From assembly GCA_008638375.1 (NCBI GenBank), contig VIRR01000494.1, positions 179,162 through 243,161 on the forward strand: 64,000 nt of DNA. The letters run 5' to 3'. Positions 13,001 to 24,217 of this stretch are shown piece by piece; position 1 is the first letter of the stretch; the number at the start of each line of letters is the position of its first letter. Made by a program: the position numbers and the translations under genes. This DNA is from Nyssa sinensis. Lineage: Eukaryota; Streptophyta; Magnoliopsida; Cornales; Nyssaceae. The notes beneath the pieces were generated by a model that did no database searches, was not told where the DNA came from, and worked only from the letters and a program-made list of their open reading frames with translations.

Positions 13001-13703
13001 CAACCAACCAAATAAATAACTAGGTCTACAGTCTATCCCATAATTAACTAGGCATACCGCCTACCGTATAAATAACTAAGTGTACAACCCATACCTCAAA
13101 CAACTAGGCATAAGGCCTATCCCATAAAATATACGGTCTATCACATAGACATGTGTTTCTAACCTTAGTCAACTATTATATCAAACCATTGCGTACTCTC
13201 AGCCAATCGGGAAATCCAGTATATTGCATACCAAGGTAACACGTGCATATAAAACCGACCACCCAAACTAACCCAAATAACTTAAGGTCTGAACTTCTCC
13301 TCATGTTCTAAACATTAGATCACCCATCATGTTATCAGACACGGTCATACCAATATACATATCGTCCATATCATACACCACACTGCATCAACTCACGTAA
13401 TCACACATCATAGTATATCATCAGCTAACACCTAATCGTAACAAGTCATGCACCCAATAAAATAACCACATAACACTCAAATCCTACCACAAACCACCGA
13501 TAGCTTACACTAAGTCAAATGTTCTCCTCAAAGGTCCCATAGTGTTCAACAACACCTATTATCGCCAAGTATTCCCAAATTCGACTCTAATACTTAACTG
13601 TCAAAGTCCACACATTATACAAGGTTTATACAAACTCCCAACAATACGTCATAATCCCATTGTGTTCAACAACACCCCACAGTCTCTAGGTATTCGAACC
13701 TAT
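10092..13703 (-). other. Non-coding interior of the LARD
   Basis: This is 3.6 kb without a credible protein. It contains a CG-rich patch (10240-10345), an imperfect repeat of about 35-40 bp built on 'aactaggcatac...cctatccca' (13016-13130), and a 120-bp direct repeat beside the PBS (about 13540-13715). In LARDs the interior is thought to supply packaging and priming signals and not protein. That role is inferred from the class and is not seen here. Confidence 0.75.
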
Positions 13704-13715
13704 GCTCTGATACCA
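13704..13715 (-). promoter_or_regulatory. LARD primer binding site (initiator tRNA-Met)
   Basis: The minus strand reads TGGTATCAGAGC three bases after the LTR end ...GTGACA. This is the standard plant retroelement site complementary to the 3' end of initiator methionine tRNA. It fixes the element orientation. Confidence 0.92.
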
Positions 13716-13718
13716 CGT

Positions 13719-16700
13719 TGTCACGCCCCGAATTTCTGACCGAAACCCGAGGTGCGACTGACGAACAGAAAGTAAATAAAATAAAAGATAATTAAACAGA
13801 TTTCTGAATTTATGACAAATTAAATAGAGTTCTTTAATTTTCTAAAAATTTCGGCAGCACCTCCTTTGTTTTTCGAACCTTTTTCCCCCTGATAAACACA
13901 ATACAACAAGTATATATACAACAGTCACAATCCATCCTCACTCGATGGCCACAACTCTAGCAAAGTTAAATATACATCTCTACTTATACAATCCATCACG
14001 TCTACTCCTACACTTAGACTAAAAGATCACAAATTCATTATTTATTACAATATACAATGTCATTTCTATGCTTTTCAGAAATACACCAATCTTTTATAAT
14101 GTCTAAATACGCCCCAAGGGTCCAAATATTCTTCCAAATTCATTCCCTCTCCTTTCTCCAAGATTTCATCAAGTCCCGCGTGCCAGGAGCTTTATCTGAA
14201 ACCTGTGCCCACGAATGGGTCAGCGACAACATGCTGGTATGACATAATACTAATGCAAGAAACAAAACTAAGGTCGTGGCATGTGCAAGTGTACAGTTAT
14301 TTCTATATGGCATTCGATGTCCTGATGACAGTTTATGAACAGTATGCAATATATGAACAGGATGCGTGACACACCCATGCAACTCTATGCCCACCCATGT
14401 CTCATGATACGGTCCTTCCCCGTCGGCATGAGTACCTTGTATGTCTCGCTTCACGGTCCGGAACCCGTCAGGCAGGCGAGTACCTATTGGCCGATTTTGG
14501 GTTTTTCACCACAGGATCTGCACCCTCATAATGCACCAGCACCTCGTGCTGACCCACACCATGCTTTCAAGAAATCACACGATGCCAATATGCCATGATT
14601 TCGTCGTGCAATGATACAGTTCAAATGAAACATCTCTTTCATAAGCATATGCAACATGCTTTAAATAATGCATCACATTTAAGATTAACAATAGCATTTA
14701 AATTACAAGATTTCACCCATAAATCTACGTGTCATGCTCGATCAATCCCAACACTTATACAATTCTACATGTCGCCATATCAGCGATCCTTCTAAAGCAT
14801 AAATCACATTTGATGACAACTCAAGAAGTAATTCATAACACCCACAGATTCATAAAGAACACGTAAGCATATAAACAATCAAATTCTAAGTGGTTTCCTA
14901 ATAGCAATTACGCATAGAGAACATTCAATCATCTTATCAAATACTCCTAAGCTTAATCTCATTTCTCACATTAGTAGAATATCATACCTGATAGGGTTGG
15001 TCACAACCCTACTAAGCGGTGTCCACTATGCAATCCAAACAACCCTTAGGTAACTTAGTCCTCCAATGGAATCATGTCAAGCTTATGCTTATCTCCACTC
15101 AGCCAATCTTTGGAGAATTTGCAGTCAAGCGTGAACCAACCCCTCGTGCATCCCGAGTTTGAGGTTGCTCTCCAGTTCATGGTTTAGCAGTTGAAGAAAA
15201 CACACCCGCAGGTTGATCGAGTCGGCCAACCATTTTAAATCCAGTTTCATCAGCTTCTTCAGCCTTGACCCCATACTCAAATTGGATAATCGAATTACTA
15301 CGTACATTCCTCACCGTGCCATCATAACAGATAACAACATCCTGAAGGATGGCCATTAAGTTTTTGAATAAAGTTCCAGGCTCAGTCAACCGCCTAGATG
15401 AACGGACAATAACTTCTCTGCTTGAAATTGAGTGAGCCATCTCCACTCGAGTTTGCATCATTAAACTCATTCCATCTTGAACAGCAGGTGCTGCAGCACT
15501 CCTGCAGTGTTCACATTCACCAACTATTTGAAATTGGAGCTCCAACCATCCAATACCAAGCATGACTCACACTTAACCTTTCAATTCTTCATAGTAATCA
15601 TAAACCGACAAGCTATACAAAAACAACACCTCTTGACCTAACGTAGTTTTGCCCCTGACAAAATTCCAATTTGATTCTCAATTTCCGATCTGTACCTGAA
15701 CCATTCCACCAGTTCAACTGCTACTAACATACGTACACATAAATACCACCCCGTACCATAACTCCCTCTTCATCTTCACATTACAAGTGACCATCCATAC
15801 AAATCAATTTCCCTTCAACAAACCAACTACAAGGAGGTTCAACAAAGCAACAAGAAATCGACACTTGATCGAACCTCCTGAGACAATCCATCCCACAACT
15901 CGTATTTGAATCCCAATTCCCAACTTCACCTCCAAACATAGGCGCGGTTGGGTCAACAAAATCAGACCGAACCCTTTTCTGTTACCTTTCAATCACCCAA
16001 ACCCAAATCCTGCAATATCCCCACACCTGCTGCCACTATACACACACAGCAACGACAACCGAGCCCCCCCCCGACAGAAACCACAACCAAACAGGGCAGT
16101 CGAACCTCAATTTAAATCACAAACCACAAGCCTTACACAAGCATCACCTGCTGCCATTTTCTTCTTCCCTCAATTTAACCATAACAAATCAATCCATACA
16201 ACTGCCGATGATTATTTATTTATGCACCGCTATATCGCTACATACACACGTACATATCCATACAGTTTTGAGCCACAATAGGAAAAATCGCAACTGCTTC
16301 CAGCGCTACACAGATATATCCACACAGATATATATCATCCCTGTTCGAAACCAAGAACGGCAGAAACCGAGGAACCCTCACCAAATCGCAGCATCATATT
16401 TTTTTCCTATAACAAATCCCGAATCAGCAGCTCTAATTACGGCAAACACATTCAAAACCCAGTCCACAACTGCCACAACAAAATTCCCAATTTTTGACAC
16501 ATTTTAACCTTGGTCTGCATCTCCTGGACTCCCTTTCCTGAACCACTACACCTACACGCACACACAAATACACATACATATATATACACGTACATATACA
16601 CACAACCGTAACAACAATCTGTTCCTTCCCCTGTTCGGCGTCAAACCCAGACAGCCAACACACACCAAATCGCAACACCATTCACAAAATTGTAACCCCA

Positions 16701-17357
16701 ATCGCAACCCAAAATCCATCGCAAACCGTCGCAAATCCGTCGCACTCTGACGCGAGCTCGGACACGCGAGACGCGACGGCCGCCGACCAGATCTCCCTCC
16801 CCTCGCGACCACCGCCGTCCGTAGCCCCGTCCATTCTCTCTCGCGACCACCGCCGCCTCTTCTTCTCTCTTCTTCCCTCTCTCTTTTTCCCCTTTCTCTT
16901 TTTCTCTCTTTTCTTTTCTTCCTCCCCTGTTCTTCACGCGACCTCAGCCGAGACTTGAACCATCCCCTTTTTCTTCTTTTCTCTTTTCCCTTTTCTTTTT
17001 CTTTCCCTCTTTTCTTCTTTTATTCATTTTCCACCACACCCATATATATATGTATATATATATATATTATACCATACTTTATATTTTATTTATGTATACT
17101 ATTACACATTTTTATTTTTTATTTTATTTTATTTTTTCATATATTAATTTTGAATGTAAATAAAGTTGGTATAAAGCTGGCTCAATATCAGTATTATTTG
17201 TTTTGACGTCTCCGGGTGTCCGTTCGCGTCTTATGTCATTTTTATTATTCATTTATTTATTTATTTTTTTTCAAAATTAAATTAATTAGAAATTTAGGAC
17301 ATTCGCAGTGTTCTAATAAAAAAAAAAATTTTTATCCCAAATTTTCGAATCTTTACA
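13719..17357 (-). repeat. 5' LTR of the LARD (3639 bp)
   Basis: In the minus-strand sense this is the upstream LTR. It begins TGTAAAGATTCG (17357 downward) and ends GGGGCGTGACA at 13719. It carries the same captured polymerase-subunit fragment as its partner. It differs from 6433-10078 in length by 7 bp. I can account for this as 6 bp in the (TA)n run near 17045 and 1 bp in a T-run near 17265. Confidence 0.93.
15261..15443 (-). pseudogene. Captured fragment of RNA polymerase largest subunit (5' LTR copy)
   Basis: This is the second copy of the fragment at 7975-8157, offset exactly 7286. The whole 128-codon frame (15563 to 15177) translates identically. Because it sits in the 5' LTR on the sense strand, a transcript started upstream in this LTR could include it. 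I cannot place the promoter from sequence alone. Confidence 0.8.
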
Positions 17358-18267
17358 GTGTATATGCCATACTTATCCCATTTAACGCATGTTCAAGTTA
17401 CACATTCTCAATCTAAACAATCCATAAAAAATGTTAATCATCCACTGTACCAACACATGGGGTATACATGAAATTATGATTCACATTCATCACTTAATCG
17501 AACTTCTATGGAATTAACAAGAAACACATAAGCACATAAACGAATCAAACAAATATGTGAATCATCAAGTCAACATGGCAATTATTCCTAACTTAATCCT
17601 ATTTCTTACTTAGCACAATATATCATACTTGATGGGTCGGTCTCAACCCAAGAAGTCATACTCGTAGAGTAGCGGAATTAACTATAAGAATGCAGAAGGT
17701 CGGACCACATTCTCTTTACCTTTTAGTGTTCTTAAAATCATGAAATATAACTCAGTTCATTTGCTACTTGAATTATGCTATTCATCAAATTTTATGTCTT
17801 TATTTTATAAGTTTCTATTTTGCCAAAATAAACTCTACCATTGGGCCCGAAACGTCGAACAAAGTCAGTTTAGGCTTTCGTGAAATTTAATTTGGACATC
17901 CGAGCTCAAAAGGGCAAAACGGTCATTTTGTACTTTTACGGGTCCTTACATCCCGAGACCCCTTGTTGTAAATTAGACTCCATGGTTGAGTCCGGAATGG
18001 TTGAAATAATAAAATTTCACTCTTTGTTTACTTAAATCGGAGTTCGTTTGACTGTATTTTAACTCAAGGGCATTTTGATAATTTTTAATGTTACTGCAGG
18101 TCTTTTAATTTTTGGGACCTCGTCTCGCATCACGGACCTCACCCTTGGTCTCAGAAGGTCCAAGATAGTCAAAATACACCTATGACTTGTCTAATTTGGG
18201 CTTCGGACCTTTTGGTATTATTTAATTTAATTAAACTAATTAATTAAATTATTTATTCGAGTATAAT

Positions 18268-18307
<40 letters not shown>

Positions 18308-18310
18308 CTT

Positions 18311-18412
18311 AGGGAATAATTAGCACGGTTGGTAACCATCCAAATTGGCCATAAGTCCCTTACTGTTCCTCACAACTTTCACGTTCGAGTCCCAGCCCCT
18401 GCGCATTCCACT
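18311..18412 (+). other. tRNA-like module a within solo LTR 1
   Basis: TAGCACGGTTGG resembles the Pol III A box (one mismatch to TRGCNNAGYNGG), and CGTTCGAGTCCC resembles the B box. I see no clean acceptor or T-stem pairing, so this is not called a tRNA gene. It could be a SINE head or a decayed tRNA-derived insertion. Confidence 0.4.
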
Positions 18413-18477
18413 TTTGATTTCTTCTGAATTTTATTTACTGTATTATAAATATATATATTGATAACAGTGTATGACCA

Positions 18478-18556
18478 CAAGGGCCTTAGTGGCTTAGTGG
18501 TTAAGGCTTGGCTTCTCACCCTACTGGTCCCCTGTTCGATACCCACGAGCCGCACA
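18478..18556 (+). other. tRNA-like module b within solo LTR 1
   Basis: TGGCTTAGTGGTTAAGG matches the A box fully. TGTTCGATACCC, about 43 bases on, matches the B-box core. The T-stem does not pair (cccct against cccac). It lies 165 bp after module a, in the same orientation and antisense to the LTR. Confidence 0.45.
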
Positions 18557-19491
18557 TTCCACCCATTTTTCCTTTTTCCATTTGTCTCTTTTTAAACTAT
18601 TGGGCGGCCCAATTGTTGTGGCCCAATTCACCCCCCTGACCCAACCTTGACCAACCCACCCCTAAAATCCCAACTATGTAAAAAAAAGAAAAGAAGCCCA
18701 ACCTAGTAGCCTTTCGTCGTTTTGACTTTCCGACTATCTTCCTCGGCCACTGCCCCTCCCATTTTTCTAGCGTTTTGACATCCGATTTTTACATATTTTT
18801 ACACCGACTTATTCCTAAGACACTAGACAATCCTTAGGTGACAGTTTGAAGTGCAAGCAGCACCCCTTCCGCCACCTGATTAGCTTTCTGGCCGACTCTC
18901 TGACCAAACATTTCCTTCTAGTTTCTTAACTGCTCCCCCATTGTTTTAACCCCAATATGTTTCAAATGTTTTTATGCTCCTAATACAAACAGTTCCCCAC
19001 CATTTTGTTCAAGCATAACACATAAAATATCAAGAATCAAACCCTCACCCTAGACCTGCAACTCAAGTTTTCTAATTCAATTCTAAACCATTTTCATTGA
19101 TTCCTTTTGCAACGATTTTCATTTTTCATGTGCAATATGGCCCTATACTTCAAAATAACTAACATGCTTTGAATCTTTAAAAATGAACCGAGTCAACTCA
19201 CCTTTCTTCTTGGGTTTTTCTGTTGCAGTCCCTCTCTCTCTCCTTTTTGCTTCAGCTCTTGGATCCTTCAACCTCCTCAGTTCCTCACCTTGCTTCCCTC
19301 TTCTCAGAACTCTCTATCTTTCTTGATTTACTTTCTCTCTCTTAACCCAACGGAAAAATACACATATAGACACCAACATCACATGCAAGGTCACCTCAGC
19401 CCCTACCCTTTTCTGATTTTTCTACTGTTCTAGCCACTCTTTCCCTCACAATGCTGCTTTGCATTAAATGCAAAGTTGACATTGTGTAATA

Positions 19492-19501
<10 letters not shown>

Positions 19502-19549
<48 letters not shown>
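19502..19549. repeat. (TA)n microsatellite
   Basis: About 24 TA units in solo LTR 1. Runs of (AC)n at 19565-19588 and (TA)n at 19650-19671 follow. All frames across them are artefacts. Confidence 0.95.
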
Positions 19550-19552
<3 letters not shown>

Positions 19553-19650
19553 CCACTCATGCATACACACACACACACACACACACACCAACATTCTGCC
19601 ACCCGCACACATACACAATAGCTGTCATGCACAATCCACTCACTCATGTG

Positions 19651-19681
<31 letters not shown>

Positions 19682-19815
19682 TAACACACCTTCCATACAT
19701 GTATAATATACATAGACATGTTTCACTACATATATACCTACACACACATGGTACACACTTATTAAAAAAAAATTTTCCATTCCCAAAAAAAAAATAAAAA
19801 TTTCAAATCTTTAAA

Positions 19816-19897
19816 ATGCCGCTCTTACTATTTATGCATGCAAAAAAAAAAAAAAAAAATATTCACATTTTATGTGCATATATATATATATATTTCA
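19816..19897. repeat. Right-hand remainder of the interrupted satellite unit
   Basis: After the target duplication atgcc (19816-19820), the sequence 'gctcttactatttatgcatg', an A-run, 'tattcacattttatg' and a TA run matches the 80-bp insert of the preceding unit (5097-5155). The array therefore continues across the 14.5-kb insertion and then leaves the repeat near 19897. Confidence 0.85.
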
Positions 19898-20267
19898 TAA
19901 ATGTTCTAATATATATCAGTTGATTTTTATTTCAGATTGATCGAGATTATTGCGCCGTCATCTTCCTGTTCTGTATCGGGACTTACTATTCTCCTTTATT
20001 TGTTTTCTTTTCATAGACATCTGTAGTTATATTTTCTGACATAATTTGTTATTTCTGTATTTATTGAGCAATTCTACTTTTACAATTATAAGTAATTAGT
20101 ATAATAAATAAATATATATATATATATGAATGCATTTTTCTTTTAATATATTCATTTAAGAATGTTTGGAATTATTGTATATCAGGACGATTGATACAAG
20201 TTTTAGACAAGAATAAAACAAAAAAAAAATAATAATAATTCAAGTACAAATAAGGCTAAAAACAAAT
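19898..20267. other. Unassigned AT-rich DNA before the CACTA end
   Basis: No gene or repeat is recognisable. The last part (20170-20265) may already belong to the CACTA element, but I could not find its CACTACAAG left end. Confidence 0.4.
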
Positions 20268-20726
20268 TTTACTTTTAGCGACGCACAGAAAGGCATCGCT
20301 AAAAGACCCAAATATTAGTTTTAGCGACGCTTCACATTCGTCGCTATAAATATACTATTAGCGACGCACTGAAGGCGTCGCTAAATAATTCTGATAACCT
20401 ATTATTAGCGATGCACATCATGCGTCGCTAAAGAATTCCAATAAACTATTTACGATGCCTTTGATGCGTCGCTAAAGGTCACTATTAGTGATGCCAACTG
20501 CATCCTTTGTATAGTATTACAGACGCCCTCACCTGATTATTAGTGACACCTCATGCACATCGCTAATAAAGACCTTTAGCAACGCATAGAAGTGTGTGTG
20601 TCGCTAATAGTATTAGCAACGTCTCTAGCGACACTCACGTGGGCGTCGTTAAAACCATTTAACGACATATATTCCTATTATTAGCGACGCTCGTGGACAT
20701 CGCTAAAAGTGTCTTTTCTTGTAGTG
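20268..20726 (+). mobile_element. CACTA (En/Spm-type) terminus with subterminal hairpin array
   Basis: The right end is TTTTCTTGTAGTG (20714-20726), the reverse complement of the plant CACTA terminus CACTACAAGAAAA. Inside it are about ten short palindromes of the form TTTAGCGACGC...GCGTCGCTAAA, spaced about 40-60 bp apart. Several have decayed by C-to-T or G-to-A changes. These are typical subterminal repeats where the transposase-associated protein binds. The left terminus and transposase are not visible, so this is a truncated or strongly deleted copy. The 3-bp duplication cannot be paired. Confidence 0.8.
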
Positions 20727-20874
20727 TTTGTTGTGTTTTGCCCGTGAACGTAGGTTATGTACCGAACCACGTCTATTTGGTTTTCTTTTATTCTTGTTGT
20801 GATTGTTTATTTTTCACTTCATTATTCTGTTTCTCATTTTTGTTGCACAATAAACTGGTATAAGAGCTCTGGCG
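20727..20874 (+). mobile_element. Copia LTR 3' end and primer binding site
   Basis: Sequence such as 'gtgaacgtaggttatgtaccgaaccacgtc' followed by a T-rich stretch is the usual 3' part of some plant copia LTRs. It is followed by ACTGGTATAAGAGCTC (about 20853), a one-base variant of the tRNA-Met primer site. The rest of the LTR is absent to the left, where the CACTA end abuts. Confidence 0.6.
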
Positions 20875-21200
20875 ATGGCTACTGCGAAATACGAAGTAGA
20901 GAAGATTGAAGGTTAAACTAGTTTTGGATTTTGGCACAGCAAAATGCGTGCTTTGTTACGACAACAAGGTTTGGCAAAGGATTTGTATGAAAAGTTGCCA
21001 TTAACTTTGACCGTAGATCTGTAGAAGATTGAGATGCAAGAAAAGGCACATAATGTCATTCAGTTATCTCTTTCCGATGGACTCTTGAGTGAGGTAGCAA
21101 ATAAAGTATCCGCCTCTGGGCTTTGGAAAAATCTAGAGAATTTGTATATGAAGAAACAGTCACCGACCATTTGTATTTGAAGCAGCGGTTGTAACAACTA
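20875..21200 (+). pseudogene. Ty1/copia gag, truncated and broken
   Basis: The ATG is at 20875, 21 bases past the primer site. The frame reads MATAKYEVEKIEG, a stop, then FGFWHSKMRALLRQQGL...DLYEKLPL, another stop, then KIEMQEKAHNVIQLSLSDGL, KVSASGLWKNLENLYMKK. It then shifts frame and reads SLTDHLYLKQRL. This is the N-terminal part of the copia UBN2/gag domain (capsid). Two in-frame stops and a frameshift make it dead. It ends abruptly near 21200, and no pol follows. Confidence 0.8.
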
Positions 21201-23150
21201 TGAATAATAGACTGCCATTAACGAACACCATAACCTTGCCCAAAAACCAACCTTAATCAAACTTGTTTTTGAACATTAAGCCTCAAACTAGATAGTATAA
21301 GGGTTAAAATGAAAGAAAATTGAGAGCAAACAGAGTACAAATGAATGAGAAATTCAAACTTGCTAGTGAGGTTGGTGAAATCGAACCAAATGGTTTGACG
21401 ATGAATACTTTGTTGAGAACCCATGAAGAGGTTTCTTGTAATCCCAGGAAGAAAATAGAAGAAAAATGAGGCTTAAAACATGACTAAAACATAGTGGAAC
21501 AACCACTATTGAACCTCACCGAAAAATTAGGCCTCATTAGAGGTCGCAATTTGGGGGACAATTGATGGCTTAAATTGAACCCATTGGATGTTAAAAATGA
21601 TAAAATCATGTTTTGAAGCAAAAAAACAGTTCAAAAGCACAAAGAAAACGAAGAAACCCATTACCAAAAAACTCAACTTTCGTCACCATCTCTTACGAAC
21701 ACATTAGAGAAGACAACATTGATCACTAAGTTAGGTTGACCCGGTCAATGGTTGGCCAGGTTGGTCAACGGGTTATCGAACCAGGTTAGGTCAAAACCAT
21801 TTTGGGCGTAGTAACTTTTGAATAACGCGACGTTATTTTGGGGCAATGTATTTTTTTCTTTTTTTAAATAAGAGCAATGAAAGGAAAAAAGAACATGAGG
21901 TTGGGGGAATCGAACCAAACTAAAGAAATATAAAGAAATAAAAGGCAGAATACAGCCCAGGAGACTCGAACCCAAGACCAAAAGTTTGAAACATAGAACC
22001 TTAACCAATTGGCCACTATTATGGCTTTGCCTAATTTTCGCATATATATATATATATGTTATATGTATATTATATATATGATAGAATAAATAAATAAAAA
22101 TGAGGCCCGATTAAAATATGGGAAAGGCTTATCTTGACTATATTTGACATTCCAGACTCAATGATGGAGTCCATTTTGGCAAACGAGATGCCAAAAAATT
22201 AGACACATAAAATTTAAAATTATAATAATGCCCCTAACTATGGCCAGGACTAATTAAATATAAAAGGGGGCTTACTTTGACTATTTTGGATGTTCCAGAC
22301 TCAATAGAGATGTTTGTTTTGTCAAATTAAATTCTAAAAAATGTGGAACAAAAATTTAAATAATTCTAAATGTGCCCCCAAGCAATAATTAGGTTACCAA
22401 ATGAGCTCAAAAAAATGGAATGGACCAAATTTAAGGTTTTTCAGACTGCTAGACCCAAAAATAGAGTCCATTAGGATAAATTAAGATTCAAAAAATATCA
22501 TATGAGAAAGGAAAAAATTAAAATTATGACCCTGAAGAAAGAATAAGCTACCAAATAAACTTAGAAATCATGATAGGACCTATCTTAGAGTTTTTAGAGC
22601 TTCTAAGTCTAAAAACAAGGTTCAATAAGATTAAAAATAATAAGTAGCTACTAGTAATGCTAAAGTTGTGTTCTAATAAGAGATTATATATATTTGACAT
22701 ATAGATCTAGGAACTACGAACAAGGAAAATGGATTAAGGAAACGGACTATGGACTGAAGGTAAGTAATCTTGCATCTCGAATTAGTGGATTTCAATATCC
22801 TATTCAAAAATAATTATCTTGGTTTTTGTGAGGAATGTAAAATTTGTGATCTTCTTGTTATATCTTCAAATGTTATACATACAAACTATTTTGAAAATAA
22901 CTCCATTCTCTGGACATTGACTAAATGCTTTAGTAAAATATTTTGATATTCGATTTATATGTGTGTAAACCAAGACACCCCTTCAATGTGCAAAAGAATT
23001 GTGTGATTCGTTTTGTGTCATTAAATGAGGCCTATCTATATGGCATTCTGACTCTATGAGGCCTACTTTATGGCACCCTGACTCTTCCATGAGGCTTGTT
23101 GCATAGTACTTTGACTCAAATTATGAGACTTGCCACTAGGTGCTTTGACT
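21201..23150 (+). mobile_element. Decayed gypsy LTR remnant (plus orientation)
   Basis: Blocks such as 'ccagactcaatgatggagtcc' (about 22152), repeated in variant form near 22300 and 22445, and the 'gaaggtaagtaatcttgcatctc' segment (22757) match the style and order of the LTRs at 23721 and 25772. A minus-strand tRNA-like module lies at 21955-22022 (TTGGTTAAGG and GGTTCGAGTC). Neither end nor a target duplication is visible. It may be the old 5' LTR of the gag relic further right. Confidence 0.5.
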
Positions 23151-23628
23151 TTATAGTTGTAACACCCATTCCTAGTAAATTGGGAGATTAAGTCAATGTG
23201 ATGTAATTTGAATCAATACATAGACTCTTCATTGACCTATAACCACAGTGTCAAAGTATCATACCGAATAAAGATAGGAGTTCACCAGTCATGAGTTAAC
23301 CTGACCCAACCAAGGTTAAAAAAAAGCCAGTTGGTCAGTGATACAAGAATCACCAACCTAATGTAAATACACATCATGCAAAATCAATAATTAATAAATA
23401 ATTATAATTATTTATTAATTATAAAAAAAAATAAATGCATAAAATACAAAGAAAAATATGAAAAATTATTATTCATAAATTACGACCAAAGAATAATGTT
23501 AGGGGTCAAATACACTCACCCAATTGTGTGTATGTAGATATTCATAAAAGCATGTGTAGGTCACTGATTTGATTTGGTTGGGTTCACACAAGCCTTCTAG
23601 CGAGCTCAACAGGTCCCTTAACCTGCAA
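23151..23628. other. Unclassified AT-rich DNA
   Basis: TGTAACACCC at 23159 looks like an LTR start, but no matching end was found. An AT-rich palindromic stretch 'aataaataattataattatttatt' lies near 23390. No gene. Confidence 0.35.
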
Positions 23629-24002
23629 CTATAGTTATGCCTTCACCTATGCTGGTACCTGCACCCGTGCAAGCTCGCATACCGTTAGTAGTGGGGACCA
23701 CCATCAACAATGAGCTAATCTGTAATACCCTGATCCAATTGGAACCGAGCCAATAAGATTTTACATTACGATAAACGGTTTGGATTTTTAATAGCTTGAA
23801 TATATGGACGAAACCAGGGCAAATGAATAGCGACAATAAAAAAAAGAAAAGATAAATAAATAAAAATAAAAATAAAATGAGAAAAAAAAAAACGTGAGAA
23901 ATATATATGGGAGGTATGTACATATAAATGGTAGGAAGGTTATATATATATATATATATATAATACATAAGGGGGGTTACAAACAAGTGAAATAAAAAGA
24001 AT

Positions 24003-24043
<41 letters not shown>

Positions 24044-24167
24044 GAATGGGCATTGGAATGGGGAAGGGGTTACGGGTCAGAGAAAGGAGAGAAAGTAATT
24101 GAAAAAAATGGTGAAGAAACCTTATTAAAGGATGAGATGGTGAAGAGGTTGCGACAACAGAAAGACT

Positions 24168-24214
<47 letters not shown>
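24003..24214. repeat. Two (GA)n microsatellites in solo LTR 3
   Basis: Runs at 24003-24041 and 24171-24214 produce long artefactual Ser-Leu or Glu-Arg frames on both strands. Confidence 0.9.

Positions 24215-24217
<3 letters not shown>

Larger units (their letters stand above)
6433..17357 (-). mobile_element. Complete LARD-type non-autonomous LTR retrotransposon
   Basis: Two long direct repeats (6433-10078 and 13719-17357, offset 7286) start TGTCACGCC and end TCTTTACA on the plus strand. They are flanked by the 5-bp duplication gtgta (6428-6432 and 17358-17362). The primer binding site and polypurine tract show that the sense strand is minus. The 3.64-kb internal region has no gag, protease, RT or integrase: I find no minus-strand frame of useful length. 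Long LTRs plus a conserved non-coding interior is the definition of a large retrotransposon derivative. The sequence next to the PPT (aaatttcgtcccgaaattt at 10099-10117) is of the Ty3/gypsy type. Such an element would need proteins from an autonomous gypsy relative. Confidence 0.93.
5328..19815 (-). mobile_element. Solo LTR 1 of a gypsy family, split by a nested LARD
   Basis: The left part is 5328-6432 (starts TGTCACGCCCTGAATTTC) and the right part is 17363-19815 (ends AAATCTTTAAA), about 3.56 kb in total. It aligns end to end with the LTR at 25772-29340. The 5-bp duplication atgcc lies directly outside both ends (5323-5327 and 19816-19820), with no internal region, so this is a solo LTR left by LTR-LTR recombination. 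The expected final TTTACA has mutated to TTTAAA. In sense orientation the LTR runs on the minus strand. An (AC)n(AT)n run and two tRNA-like modules lie at 18270-18560. Confidence 0.88.

Noticed and set aside
18478..18556. A genuine tRNA gene
   Set aside because: A and B boxes fit, but the T-stem and acceptor stem do not pair.
5328..19815. A single full-length element with LTRs 5328 and 17363
   Set aside because: The two parts are non-overlapping halves of one LTR. Matching TSDs show a solo LTR interrupted by the LARD.
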